Assembly (NCBI GenBank): GCA_023423275.1
Contig: JAFAFW010000064.1
Location: 1-54,422 of the forward strand
Length of the DNA: 54,422 bases
Direction: 5' to 3'
From: Pseudomonadota bacterium
GTDB taxonomy: Bacteria > Pseudomonadota > Alphaproteobacteria > Rhizobiales > Hyphomicrobiaceae
Shown here: positions 8,392 to 17,269 of the stretch, one piece after another
How positions within the stretch are numbered: position 1 is the first letter of the stretch
Layout: each line of letters begins with the position of its first letter
Notes under the pieces: model-generated
Databases searched by the model: none
What the model was told of the DNA's origin: nothing
Seen by the model: the letters and a program-made list of their open reading frames with translations, nothing else
Made by a program: the position numbers and the translations under genes

Positions 8392-8805
8392 TTATTCGCT
8401 GATCTGGAAGTCGCGCCGGGCGACCCGGATGCCGATGGTGTATCCGGCAATGACGTCGATCATCGCGGCCATGGTGATGAAGAAGAACACCGAGCTCGCG
8501 GCCTGCTTCACCAGCAGGAACTCGATCAGGCAGACGACGAAAACGATCATCGACAGTCCGTGATCAAGCAGCGAAGCGGTCGAGGTATACGTCGCCTTCA
8601 GCAGTTCGATGAACAGCAGCACGAACACCAGCAGGATCAGGAAATCACCCCACGTGAAGATCCAGCGGACATCATCGTGCAGCATGGGGATTTCGAACAG
8701 GCGGGTCGACAGGATCTCATTGGGAGGGGCATCGCCGCCCATCATCACAATGACGTTGTAAAGGATAAACGCCACCGCGATCAGCGGGATCGCTCTCAGC
8801 GACAT
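8392..8805 (-). CDS. Small conserved membrane protein with four predicted membrane segments
   Basis: This 137-residue protein has hydrophobic spans at about 5-21, 50-66, 82-98 and 104-122, and ends with a short basic-acidic cytoplasmic tail. I do not recognise a named family. A GGGAGG ribosome site precedes the ATG. Its position between phaR and rpmF/mtgA is one I associate with Bradyrhizobiaceae-type genomes, which suggests a conserved gene of unknown function. No catalytic motif is visible. Confidence 0.7.
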   Translation of the reverse strand: MSLRAIPLIAVAFILYNVIVMMGGDAPPNEILSTRLFEIPMLHDDVRWIFTWGDFLILLVFVLLFIELLKATYTSTASLLDHGLSMIVFVVCLIEFLLVKQAASSVFFFITMAAMIDVIAGYTIGIRVARRDFQISE

Positions 8806-8844
8806 CGTGCACCTCCCCGATAGGACCTAAACGTTAAGCCTAAA

Positions 8845-8879
8845 GCGCCGGCCGGTAGGAATTATGTCCGACCCGGCGC
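8845..8879 (-). terminator. Probable terminator after rpmF
   Basis: GCGCCGG at 8845-8851 pairs with CCGGCGC at 8873-8879 across a 21-nt loop, 43 bp after the rpmF stop. On the minus-strand RNA it is followed by a short UUUA run only, so this is a weak intrinsic terminator candidate. Confidence 0.4.
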
Positions 8880-8921
8880 AACCCACCCTGCCTTGGCTTC
8901 CCCGACGTTCAGGCCAGCCGA

Positions 8922-9107
8922 TCAGACGTCTGCCTTGGGCTCCAGGATCTGCCGGCCACGATACTTACCGGTCTTGAGATCGACGTGATGCGGACGGCGA
9001 CGCTCGCCGCTGTCCTTGTCCTCGATGTAGGTCGGGGCCTTGAGGGCATCGGCCGACCGGCGCTGGCCGCGCTTCATCGGCGAGGTTTTCTTTCTCGGAA
9101 CTGCCAT
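8922..9107 (-). CDS. rpmF: 50S ribosomal protein L32
   Basis: The 61-residue basic protein MAVPRKKTSPMKRGQRRSAD... is the alphaproteobacterial L32, a component of the large ribosomal subunit near the peptidyl-transferase exit region. Start at 9107 has a GGAGAG site at the right distance; the open frame continues upstream but the extra part does not belong to L32. Alphaproteobacterial L32 lacks the zinc-finger cysteines seen in some bacteria, and none are present here. It follows mtgA on the same strand. Confidence 0.97.
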   Translation of the reverse strand: MAVPRKKTSPMKRGQRRSADALKAPTYIEDKDSGERRRPHHVDLKTGKYRGRQILEPKADV

Positions 9108-9260
9108 AGTCACTCTCCGTAGCCCGGCCACGCAGTGGGCAACCGGGGAATTCTGCTGGATGATGTACACAATCATCCCGCCCGGCAACAAGGCCAGGGG
9201 GCGCATCTCGAAGCGGGGCTTATAGACGCATTTCCGTTCCGGCGCCAGCCATCCTCGCCG

Positions 9261-10061
9261 TCATTTGCTTCGAGCCATGTGGCGGAGGATGCAGGCACTG
9301 CGGGCATTGGCCGATTTGGCGCGCGCGCCGATGATCTGGGCGATCCGTCGCGTGCCGGGTCCTGCTTTCCCGGCAACCCGGACAATCGGATTGGGCAAGG
9401 ACGCGGCCAGCAGAGCCGACTCCCATGGCGTCAGGCGCGCCGCCGGCTTGTTGAAATGATGGCGGGCAGCGGCTTCCGCTCCGAAGATGCCAGGCCCCCA
9501 CTCGGCAATATTGAGATAGACTTCGAGGATGCGTTGCTTGGGCCAGACCAGCTCCATGGCCAAAGTCATCCAAAGCTCCAAGCCCTTTCTCAGTAAATCC
9601 TTGGATGGCCACAGAAAAAGGTTCTTCGACACCTGCATGCTGATCGTACTGGCGCCCCTCACGTCACCTGTGCGCCGGGCTTCTCTCAAAGCTTCCGCCA
9701 GCGCGCCGAAATCGATGCCGCTATGCTGGCAGAACTGCCCATCCTCCGACGTGATCACGGCCTTTACGAGGTTCGGCGAAATGTGGGTCAACGGCACCCA
9801 GCGCTGCTCGATGCTCTGGCCGGTCAGCCATTGCCCCACCATCAGCGTCGACGTCGGAGGATTAACGAACCGGAAAAACAGCAGCGCGACCAGCGTCAGC
9901 GTCGTAAATGCGGCGAGACCTGCACCAAGCACCAGCGAGCCGTAGATCACGGCCACCCGCGCGCAAGCCGGCGCATTGCGGCCGATACGCGCAATCCAAG
10001 GCTGTGCGGCCAACAGAGAACGACGCCTCTGTGTCGCCTGGAGTCTGCCTTCCCATACCAT
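9261..10061 (-). CDS. mtgA: Monofunctional peptidoglycan glycosyltransferase
   Basis: The 266-residue protein polymerises lipid II into glycan strands at the outer face of the inner membrane. One membrane anchor is visible at about residues 38-64, followed by a GT51 domain. The family motifs are present: EDGQFCQHSGIDF with the catalytic glutamate, GASTISMQVSKNLFLWP, and QRILEVYLNIAEWGPGIFGAEAAA (quoted in part). There is no transpeptidase domain and the length is normal for MtgA. It is divergent from the polyprenyl synthase gene, with 92 bp between them. Confidence 0.95.
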   Translation of the reverse strand: MVWEGRLQATQRRRSLLAAQPWIARIGRNAPACARVAVIYGSLVLGAGLAAFTTLTLVALLFFRFVNPPTSTLMVGQWLTGQSIEQRWVPLTHISPNLVKAVITSEDGQFCQHSGIDFGALAEALREARRTGDVRGASTISMQVSKNLFLWPSKDLLRKGLELWMTLAMELVWPKQRILEVYLNIAEWGPGIFGAEAAARHHFNKPAARLTPWESALLAASLPNPIVRVAGKAGPGTRRIAQIIGARAKSANARSACILRHMARSK

Positions 10062-10153
10062 TCTTGAAGGACAAGCCCTTTGCGAGAGATGCTATAGGGA
10101 GCCCGGCCAGCGATGCCGCAAGCATGAACTCACTCTAAATAAATGGCCCCAGA

Positions 10154-11056
10154 ATGACCTTATCGCAACAGCTTCAGTTGAACGCGGCTCTGATCGAAGC
10201 ACGGCTGGAGCGTCTTTTGACGGTGGAAATGCCGCCCTCATCACCGCCTCGACTGGTGGAAGCGATGCGATATGCCGTGCTCGGAGGAGGTAAGAGGTTC
10301 CGGCCGTTTCTGACGATCGAAAGTGCGAAGCTGTTTGGTCTGGCTGCTGAATCCGCGATCGACACCGCCGCTGCCATCGAACTCCTGCATTGCTATTCGC
10401 TGGTCCACGACGATCTCCCTGCCATGGATAATGACGCGCTGCGCCGCGGGCAGCCGACAGTTCATATCGCGTTCGACGAGGCGACCGCCATTCTCGCCGG
10501 GGACGCTCTGTTAACCCTGGCCTTTGAAGTTTTGGCGCTGCCGGGAGCGCATCCGGATCCGGCGGTGCGCTGCGAGCTTGCCCTCGGGTTGGCCCGTTCC
10601 TCGGGGACAGGCGGCATGGCCGGCGGACAACAACTCGATCTGGAGGCCGAATCCTCTCCAAAACGCAGCGCCACGGATCTCGATCAGGTTCGCAATATCC
10701 AGGAGAAGAAAACCGGTGCCCTGATTGCCTTTGCCGCCGAGGCCGGGGCGATCGTTGCAGGCGCGGCCGCTAAGGAGCGTGAGATGCTGGTCAGATATGG
10801 CCGCTGTCTCGGCGGTGCCTTTCAGATCGCCGATGATCTCCTGGATGTGGAAGGCTCGGCCGCGACTGTCGGCAAGGCGACGGGCAAGGACGCCGCTGCG
10901 GGCAAAGCCACCTACGTTTCTGCGCTCGGCGTCGAGGGTGCGCGGGCCCGCTTACGGCAGCTCGAAGGCGAGGCGCATGCCGCGCTGGAGCCGTTTGGCG
11001 CGCGGGCGGCCACGCTGCGGCAGGCCATAGACTTCGTCTCGAACCGGACCAAGTGA
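10154..11056 (+). CDS. ispA: Polyprenyl (farnesyl/geranylgeranyl) diphosphate synthase
   Basis: The 300-residue trans-prenyltransferase joins isopentenyl diphosphate to allylic diphosphates. The first aspartate-rich motif is in LVHDDLPAMDND and the second in DDLLDVEG; GGKRFRPFL and the GQQLDLEAE segment (GQxxD) are also typical. The DDxxxxD form of the first motif matches bacterial farnesyl diphosphate synthases. It converges on ispG with 6 bp between stop codons, so two isoprenoid genes lie side by side. The exact chain length is not readable with certainty. Confidence 0.9.
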   Translation: MTLSQQLQLNAALIEARLERLLTVEMPPSSPPRLVEAMRYAVLGGGKRFRPFLTIESAKLFGLAAESAIDTAAAIELLHCYSLVHDDLPAMDNDALRRGQPTVHIAFDEATAILAGDALLTLAFEVLALPGAHPDPAVRCELALGLARSSGTGGMAGGQQLDLEAESSPKRSATDLDQVRNIQEKKTGALIAFAAEAGAIVAGAAAKEREMLVRYGRCLGGAFQIADDLLDVEGSAATVGKATGKDAAAGKATYVSALGVEGARARLRQLEGEAHAALEPFGARAATLRQAIDFVSNRTK

Positions 11057-11062
11057 GGAGTT

Positions 11063-12319
11063 CTACTCCCCGGCCACCGCGGTCTTTGCTGCCGCGCCGA
11101 GCCCATAGCGCTTTTCGATATAGTCCTCGACGATCGCCTTGAACTCTTCGGCGATGCGCGGACCGCGCAGGGTCAGAGCCTTCTTGCCGTCGATGAACAC
11201 CGGAGCAGCGGGCTGCTCGCCGGTGCCGGGCAGCGAAATGCCGATGTCGGCGTGCTTGGATTCGCCCGGCCCATTTACGATGCAGCCCATCACCGCGAGG
11301 TTCAATCCTTCGACCCCCGGATATTGCTCCCGCCACACCGGCATCCGGTCACGGATCATATCCTGAACGTCGCGGGCCAGTTCCTGGAACACCGTTGACG
11401 TCGTCCGTCCGCATCCCGGACAGGCCGCTACCGTCGGCACGAACGTGCGGATGCCCATGGCCTGCAGCAGTTCCTGCGCGGCGCGGACTTCCAGCGTCCG
11501 GTCGCCGTTGGGCTCAGGCGTCAACGAATAGCGGATCGTATCGCCGATGCCCTGTTGCAGCAGGATGCCGATGGCAGCCGATGCGGCCACAAGCCCCTTG
11601 GAACCCATCCCGGCCTCGGTCAACCCCAGATGCAGAGCATAAGAGCTGCGATCCGCCAGCATGGTATTCACGCTGATCAGATCCTGCAGGGCCGACACCT
11701 TCGCCGAAATGATGATGCGTTCGGCGCCGAGGCCCAGCTCCTCAGCCCGCGCCGCCGACATCAGGGCTGATTGAACGATAGCCTCGTGCAGCACCGCGCG
11801 CGCACTCTTGGGCACTGGCGCATGCGCATTCTCGTCCATCAGGTGGGTCAGCAGCTCCTGATCGAGGCTCCCCCAGTTGACGCCGATGCGGACCGCTTTG
11901 CCCCACTTCAGGGCCATCTCGATGATCGCCGAGAACTGCGTGTCACGCTTGTTCTTGAACCCGACATTGCCGGGATTGATGCGATATTTGTCGAGGGCTT
12001 CGGCGCACGCCGGATTTTCAGCCAGCAGCTTGTGGCCGATATAGTGAAAGTCCCCGACGATCGGCACCTTAACGCCGAGTTTGTGCAGCTTCTCGCGGAT
12101 GTGCGGGACGGCCTTGGCCGCCTCGTCGCGATCAACGGTGATGCGCACCAGCTCCGAGCCCGCACGCGCCAGCGCCGCCACCTGACGGACCGTCGAGTCG
12201 ACATCGGCCGTATCGGTATTGGTCATCGACTGGACGACGACGGGATGCTGTCCGCCGACGAACACACCGCCCACATCGACCGTCGTGGTCGCCCGCCGCG
12301 GGCTTCTCAGATCCGCCAT
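11063..12319 (-). CDS. ispG: 4-Hydroxy-3-methylbut-2-enyl-diphosphate synthase
   Basis: The 418-residue iron-sulfur enzyme converts methylerythritol cyclodiphosphate to HMBPP, the penultimate step of the MEP isoprenoid route. The [4Fe-4S] ligands are visible as CPGCGR and the later cysteine in VMGCIVNGPGE. The N-terminal VQSMTNTDTADVDSTVRQV is a signature of IspG/GcpE. Length and architecture (TIM barrel then reductase-like domain) match the single-domain-pair bacterial form. The electron donor is usually flavodoxin or ferredoxin. It converges on the polyprenyl synthase gene. Confidence 0.97.
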   Translation of the reverse strand: MADLRSPRRATTTVDVGGVFVGGQHPVVVQSMTNTDTADVDSTVRQVAALARAGSELVRITVDRDEAAKAVPHIREKLHKLGVKVPIVGDFHYIGHKLLAENPACAEALDKYRINPGNVGFKNKRDTQFSAIIEMALKWGKAVRIGVNWGSLDQELLTHLMDENAHAPVPKSARAVLHEAIVQSALMSAARAEELGLGAERIIISAKVSALQDLISVNTMLADRSSYALHLGLTEAGMGSKGLVAASAAIGILLQQGIGDTIRYSLTPEPNGDRTLEVRAAQELLQAMGIRTFVPTVAACPGCGRTTSTVFQELARDVQDMIRDRMPVWREQYPGVEGLNLAVMGCIVNGPGESKHADIGISLPGTGEQPAAPVFIDGKKALTLRGPRIAEEFKAIVEDYIEKRYGLGAAAKTAVAGE

Positions 12320-12471
12320 GACTGCTCCTGGGTGTCAGGCTCTGCTGCGCCTTAACTAATGGACTGTAGAACAGAAACCTAGAGGCGATACCAGCGCACT
12401 CTTGCCCTTGCGGTGGTCTCGCCCCTATGTGGGGCAGTACCGCCGTTTGTGACGGTAACCAGGGACAGCAT

Positions 12472-13701
12472 ATGACCACCAGCCCCCGACCCGCTGCTTC
12501 CCGCATCCTGATCGACAATCTGGCCAACTGGCTGATGCAGGAAGCCTTGGCCGAGCGCGATCTGGAGCCGGTGGTGACGAATTGCTGTGAACGCCTCCAG
12601 GCGGCCGGGATTCCCCTCGCGCGAGCGTTTTTCGCCTTTGCCGTGTTGCACCCGCTACATTCGGCGATCGGCATTACATGGACGCGCGGCAACGGTGTCT
12701 CGGTCGAGGATTATCCACACGTGCCGGGCGGCATCTCGGACCAATTCCGGCGCAGTCCGCATTTTTACATGATCGAGCGCAAACTCGACGTCATGCGCAT
12801 CCGGCTGGAAAGCTCCGACGGTCCGAAGGAGTTTCCGATCATTCAGGATCTCAAGGCGGACGGCATCACCGACTACCTCGCCTTCACCATCGATTTCCTG
12901 ATGCTCGGCGGACGCGGCATGATGGGATCGTGGTCGACGGATGTCGAAGGCGGCTTCTCGGAAGGCGATATCGAACATCTGCTTCGCATTCAACGGCGCC
13001 TGGCCGTTGCGGCGAAGGTGGCGATTCAGGCCCGGCTGATGCGCAATCTCGCCAATACGTATCTGGGTCCGATCACCGGTTCTTATGTCCTCGAGGGGCA
13101 GATCAAGCGCGGCGACGGTCAATCCATCGAGGCGGCCGTCTGGCTGTCGGACCTCAGAAACTCGACGGCTCTTGCCGACAACCTGCCCCGCCAGGAATAC
13201 ATCGACACCCTGAATGGGTATTTCGACATCACCGGTGGCGCGGTGCAGGCGGCCGGTGGGGAAATTCTCGATTTCATCGGCGACGGGCTGCTCGCGATTT
13301 TCCCGATCCGCGAATCCCGGGACAGCGTCGGCGATTCCTGCCGGCGCGCCATGACGGCGGCCAACGATGCCCTGACACGCAGGGACAAGCACAACGAGGA
13401 GCGCCAGGCGGCCGGGCTCGCACCGCTCGAATTCGGCGTCGGCCTGCATGTGGGCGAGGTCATGTATGGCAACGTCGGCGTGCCGGAACGGCTGACGTTC
13501 TCCGCATTCGGAGTTGCGCTGCACGAGGTGGATCGGCTGGAAAAGCTCAGCAAGGAGCTTGGCGAAGCGGTTCTGGCGAGCAGCAATTTCGTCGACGCGG
13601 CCGGCGAGGGCAACTGGCGTGATCTCGGCACGCACCATCTGCGCGGTGTCGGCTGCCCCGTGAATGTCCGGGCGCTGATCTCGGAGAGTTCGGCGTCCTA
13701 G
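12472..13701 (+). CDS. Class III adenylate/guanylate cyclase domain protein
   Basis: The 409-residue soluble protein has an N-terminal sensory-like region (about 10-200, GAF-like by general look, not certain) and a C-terminal class III nucleotide cyclase domain from about 215. The metal-binding aspartates are in WLSDLRNST and FIGDGLLAIFP. The ATG at 12472 is used because AGGGA lies just before it; a further ATG at 12427 lacks a site. The product would be cAMP or, less likely, cGMP. It is divergent from ispG and converges with znuB, leaving one base between the stops. The signal it responds to is unknown. Confidence 0.87.
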   Translation: MTTSPRPAASRILIDNLANWLMQEALAERDLEPVVTNCCERLQAAGIPLARAFFAFAVLHPLHSAIGITWTRGNGVSVEDYPHVPGGISDQFRRSPHFYMIERKLDVMRIRLESSDGPKEFPIIQDLKADGITDYLAFTIDFLMLGGRGMMGSWSTDVEGGFSEGDIEHLLRIQRRLAVAAKVAIQARLMRNLANTYLGPITGSYVLEGQIKRGDGQSIEAAVWLSDLRNSTALADNLPRQEYIDTLNGYFDITGGAVQAAGGEILDFIGDGLLAIFPIRESRDSVGDSCRRAMTAANDALTRRDKHNEERQAAGLAPLEFGVGLHVGEVMYGNVGVPERLTFSAFGVALHEVDRLEKLSKELGEAVLASSNFVDAAGEGNWRDLGTHHLRGVGCPVNVRALISESSAS

Positions 13702-13702
13702 A

Positions 13703-14500
13703 TTAGCGTGCGGACCGCAGCGCGACGGCGCTCATCAGGGACATCGCAGAGACCATCGCCAGAATGAGGACAATCGCCGGCCCGCCGGGAATGTCGTAAC
13801 TCAGGGAAAGCTGCAAACCGGCAATCGCACCACCGACCGCGATGATGCCCGCCAACAGCGCCATGCGTTCCGGCGTCTTCGCCAACGGTCGTGCCGCAGC
13901 CGCGGGCATGATGAGAAAGGCGATCGCCAGAAGCACGCCCACCACCTTGATCGCAACCGCAATCGCAACGGCCAACAACACAACGAACACACCTTTGACC
14001 AGATCACGCCGCACGCCTTCGGCGGCGGCCAGCTCTTCGTGAACGGCAAGCGACAGCAGCGGTCCCCAAAGCACGGTCAGGGCGGCGAGGACGATGGCAG
14101 CGCCGGAAAACACCCACCAGAGATCCGTCGTCGATACGGCGAAGATATCGCCAAACAGATATCCCATCAGATCGACGGAGGGCCCGCTCGCAAGCGACGT
14201 CGCCACCACGCCGATGGCCAACGCGGTATGCGCCAACAGCCCCAACAGGGAGTCGAGGGGCACGAGCTGCTGGCGTGCAAGCAGCACCAGCAACAGCGCC
14301 ACCAGCGCCGACACCAAAAGCGCGGACGCCGTGAGATCAACCTGGAGCGCGAGACCCAGCGCGATTCCGATGAGGCTCGCCTGCGCGACGGCCTCGCCGA
14401 AATAGGCCATGCGCTGCCACACCACGAAGCAGCCCAACGGGGCCGCGATCAAGGCCACACCGACGCCCGCGGCGAACGCGCGGATCAGAAACGGTTCCAT
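13703..14500 (-). CDS. znuB: Zinc ABC transporter permease
   Basis: The 265-residue protein is an ABC-3 family integral membrane permease with about eight hydrophobic segments and the family stretch AYFGEAVAQASLIGIALGLAL (in part). It forms the membrane channel of the ZnuABC zinc importer. It is the last gene of zur-znuC-znuB, starting 4 bp after the znuC stop. The related manganese permeases share the fold; placement next to zur and a histidine-rich ATPase decides for zinc. Confidence 0.92.
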   Translation of the reverse strand: MEPFLIRAFAAGVGVALIAAPLGCFVVWQRMAYFGEAVAQASLIGIALGLALQVDLTASALLVSALVALLLVLLARQQLVPLDSLLGLLAHTALAIGVVATSLASGPSVDLMGYLFGDIFAVSTTDLWWVFSGAAIVLAALTVLWGPLLSLAVHEELAAAEGVRRDLVKGVFVVLLAVAIAVAIKVVGVLLAIAFLIMPAAAARPLAKTPERMALLAGIIAVGGAIAGLQLSLSYDIPGGPAIVLILAMVSAMSLMSAVALRSAR

Positions 14501-14504
14501 GAGA

Positions 14505-15383
14505 TCAGGGCTCCGCCTTTACGGCTCCGCTTCCCGCGCCGTTCACCGCCGGGCAAGGCTCTCCGGCGAGATCGTGCCGGTGATCGTGATGATGGCTATA
14601 GATGGCGAGCGCGCGCGCGGCCTGCGCCCCGAACAGCCGCTCGTAATTCGGATCCCGGGCGACCACGTCGGGGACACCCGAGCAGCACACATGGCGATTG
14701 ACACAAATCACGCGGTCGCTTTGTGCCATGACCACATGCAAATCGTGGGAAACCAGCAGAACGCCCAGCCCCCGTTCCGAACGCAGCCGGCCGATGAGAC
14801 CGTAGAGTTCCGCCTCGCCCACATAATCGACGCCGCGAACCGGTTCATCCAGCACCAAAAGCGCGGGATCACGCACCAACGCTCGGGCCAGAACCACGCG
14901 CTGAAATTCGCCGCCGGACAGATTGACCAGTTGCTGCCCCGCCAAGCCGGATGCTCCCACCTCGCGAAGGACGGCATCCATACGATTCTGCGTAACTGGC
15001 CCGGACAGTCTCAGAAATCGTGCCACCGTCATTGGAATTGCCCGATCGACGTCAAATCGTTGCGGCACGTAACCAACGACGAGGCCGGGACTGCGCTCCA
15101 CCTGTCCGCGGTCAGGCGCCATCAGCCCCAACATAACGCGCACCAAGGTCGTCTTCCCGGCTCCGTTCGGCCCGATCAGAGTGACGATCTCGCCGGGAAC
15201 GATGTCGAGATCGACGCCTTCCAGGATGTTCTTCCCGCCGCGGGACAGCCAAATATCGCGCGCACTGAGCAGCGCATCCAGCCTTGCCGCCGCAGGGACC
15301 GCACCGCGCCGATGCCCATGATGATGGTGTCCATGACCATGGTCATGGGAACACACATCGCCAGTCGTGGCCGCATCGCTCAT
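14505..15383 (-). CDS. znuC: Zinc ABC transporter ATPase with histidine-rich ends
   Basis: The 292-residue ATPase drives zinc import. Walker A is GPNGAGKT at 71-78, the signature LSGGEFQ and the Walker B LLVLDEP follow. It is longer than ordinary ZnuC (about 250) because it has an N-terminal tail with CSHDHGHGHHHHGH (11-24) and a C-terminal tail with SHHHDHRHD. Both could bind zinc. The start at 15383 follows AGGAAGGGA; the open frame upstream overlaps zur and is not used. It lies 20 bp after the zur stop codon and 4 bp before znuB. Confidence 0.92.
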   Translation of the reverse strand: MSDAATTGDVCSHDHGHGHHHHGHRRGAVPAAARLDALLSARDIWLSRGGKNILEGVDLDIVPGEIVTLIGPNGAGKTTLVRVMLGLMAPDRGQVERSPGLVVGYVPQRFDVDRAIPMTVARFLRLSGPVTQNRMDAVLREVGASGLAGQQLVNLSGGEFQRVVLARALVRDPALLVLDEPVRGVDYVGEAELYGLIGRLRSERGLGVLLVSHDLHVVMAQSDRVICVNRHVCCSGVPDVVARDPNYERLFGAQAARALAIYSHHHDHRHDLAGEPCPAVNGAGSGAVKAEP

Positions 15384-15403
15384 CCGGGCGGTCCCTTCCT
15401 CGT

Positions 15404-15895
15404 TCAGTGAGCGGCCTGACAATCCGCGCACCGGCCCGTCACCTCGGTGACAGTCCGTGCGGGCATAAAGCGCGCTTCGCGGGCGGCGCCCGCGATCGCA
15501 TCGAACACCGGCTGCGCGGCGACCTCGGCGACCCGGCCGCACTGTTCACAGGCGAGGATCAGTTGATCGCCCTCGTCGGCATGTGCGGAGTGACAGGCGA
15601 AGAATGCGTTCTTGCTTTCCAGGCGGTGGATCACACCGGCACTCAGCAAGGCGTCGATGGCCCGATAAACCGAGATCGGCGCCAGACGGCTGCCGCCCTG
15701 CTTTCCGAGCTGCTCGAGGATGTCGTAGGCGCCGACGGCATGATGCGAACCTGCAATCTCCTCGAAGACGCGGCGCCGCAAGTCGGTGAGACGCAGCCCC
15801 TTGGCCTCGAACGCCTGCTGCGCCCGATCGAGCGCCCGCGACAGGCACGGAGAATGGTTATGCTCAGGCACGGGAAAAGCGGCAGCCCGTTTCAT
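15404..15895 (-). CDS. zur: Zinc uptake regulator Zur (Fur family)
   Basis: The 163-residue Fur-family repressor has a winged-helix N-terminal part (LRLTDLRRRVFEEI) and a C-terminal metal-binding part with FACHSAHADEGDQLILACEQCG and CADCQAAH (two CxxC pairs for the structural zinc, quoted in part). With zinc bound it would repress the operon. It is the first gene of zur-znuC-znuB and sits behind a promoter that carries a Zur-like palindrome, so it probably controls itself. Placement next to zinc transport genes separates it from Fur, Mur and Irr. Confidence 0.92.
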   Translation of the reverse strand: MKRAAAFPVPEHNHSPCLSRALDRAQQAFEAKGLRLTDLRRRVFEEIAGSHHAVGAYDILEQLGKQGGSRLAPISVYRAIDALLSAGVIHRLESKNAFFACHSAHADEGDQLILACEQCGRVAEVAAQPVFDAIAGAAREARFMPARTVTEVTGRCADCQAAH

Positions 15896-16202
15896 GCTCT
15901 TCCGGCTCCCATTTCTGTCGACCTCGATTTCAATAGCTACATCATAGTTATAACATCACATTTTTTCAAAGCCCACCCATGGCGTCCCACAAGCGCCCGA
16001 GTGCTGCGGAAATAGGCGACCCTGCTCTGAAACCAAGCGTTTTTGCCAAGTTGCGAAGCATGATGTTTACTTTCGTGGATCGTTGTATATTGAGCAGACG
16101 GTCGTCGGGAGTCTGTATGTCTATCAAGTGTTTCGCTGCTTCTTCTTGGCGTGATGGCGCCCGGACCGGCTATCGTGCAGCACACGGCCGGAGCTGCATA
16201 AC
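15896..16202. other. Intergenic region between zur and the RND membrane-fusion gene
   Basis: Apart from the Zur-controlled promoter near its left end, these 307 bp show no convincing gene. Short frames exist on both strands but have no ribosome site and no protein-like composition. The right part must hold the promoter of the efflux pair; I could not place it with confidence. No znuA is present. Confidence 0.5.
15941..15969 (-). promoter_or_regulatory. zur promoter with Zur box
   Basis: On the minus strand TTGAAA (15969-15964) and TATGAT (15946-15941) are spaced by exactly 17 bp, five of six matches each to the housekeeping consensus. The spacer begins with the palindromic core ATGTTATAAC (15956-15947), equal to the centre of the GATATGTTATAACATATC-type Zur box known from alphaproteobacteria. 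Repressor bound there would block polymerase. The expected start of transcription is near 15934, about 38 nt before the zur ATG. Confidence 0.7.
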
Positions 16203-17267
16203 ATGCGCTGGCTGATTGGAACTCTGTTCGCTGGCGGGATTATGGTTGCCGCAGGGGTCTGGCTGTACGCGCTTCAGCCCTCGCAAAGCAAGGCCACCGG
16301 AGCTCCGCCGCCGCCAGCGCAAATTGCGGTCGAGGCTGCGCCGGTCGAGATCGGGCAGATCCGACGGCAGATCGAAGCCGTCGGCAGTCTGCGTTCCAAT
16401 GAGTCCGTCATCGTTCGATCCGAGATCGCAGGCCGCGTCAGCGACATTCTGTTCGAGGAAGGGCAGCGCGCGAAGCACGGCGCGCCCCTCTTCAAACTCG
16501 ACGCGGCCATCGCCCAGGCTCAGGTCGACCAGCAGGAAGCCAGCCTGGTGCTGAGCCGTCTGAACTACGAGCGCGCCGAGGGACTTTTAAAGAAAGGTGC
16601 AGGTTCGCAGCGCGCCTATGACGAGGCTTTCGCAAAGCTGCGTGCCGACGAGGCCGCGTTGGCCCTCGCCCAGGCGACACTCGACAAGTCGACATTGAAG
16701 GCCCCCTTCGACGGGCTCCTCGGGCTGCGCAAGGTCAGCGTGGGCGACTACGTCAATCCGGGCCAGGATCTCGTCAATATCGAGAACATCGAGACGTTGA
16801 AGGTCGACTTCCGCATCTCGGAAATCTACGCGGTTCAATTGAAGATCGGCCAGATCATACGGGTGACCCTCGATGCGATCCCTGGCGCCGTCTACGAAGG
16901 GAAGGTCTATGCGATCGACCCGGCGCATGATCCGAACGGACGCGCTGTCGTTTTGCGAGCACGCCTGCCGAACCAGGATGGGCGGTTGCGCTCGGGCATG
17001 TTCGCCCGCGTGGGGCTTATCCTGGAAGACCTGAAGCAGAGGATTCTGCTGCCAGAAACCGCGCTGGTGCCGATGGGGCAGGATCTGTTCGTGTTCAAGC
17101 TCGACGAGGGCAAGGTCAAGCTGACGAAGGTGAAAATCGGCCAGCGACGCGCCGGAGCCGTTGAAATTGTTGAAGGTCTCGACGAAACCGCTGTGATCAT
17201 CACCGAGGGAGCGTTGAAACTGCGTGATGGCGCGCTTGTCAATGCGCACATAGCAAAGAGCGACTGA
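16203..17267 (+). CDS. RND efflux membrane-fusion (periplasmic adaptor) protein
   Basis: The 354-residue protein has one N-terminal membrane anchor or uncleaved signal (residues 4-23), then the barrel-sandwich, an alpha-helical hairpin (about 95-155, QAQVDQQEASLVLSRLNYER) and beta-barrel regions of HlyD/AcrA adaptors. The segment KAPFDGLLGLRKVSVGDYVNPG is the classic lipoyl-half motif. It bridges the RND pump to an outer-membrane channel. The pump gene starts two bases after its stop codon, so both are one operon. No TolC-type gene is next to them. Confidence 0.9.
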   Translation: MRWLIGTLFAGGIMVAAGVWLYALQPSQSKATGAPPPPAQIAVEAAPVEIGQIRRQIEAVGSLRSNESVIVRSEIAGRVSDILFEEGQRAKHGAPLFKLDAAIAQAQVDQQEASLVLSRLNYERAEGLLKKGAGSQRAYDEAFAKLRADEAALALAQATLDKSTLKAPFDGLLGLRKVSVGDYVNPGQDLVNIENIETLKVDFRISEIYAVQLKIGQIIRVTLDAIPGAVYEGKVYAIDPAHDPNGRAVVLRARLPNQDGRLRSGMFARVGLILEDLKQRILLPETALVPMGQDLFVFKLDEGKVKLTKVKIGQRRAGAVEIVEGLDETAVIITEGALKLRDGALVNAHIAKSD

Positions 17268-17269
17268 TC

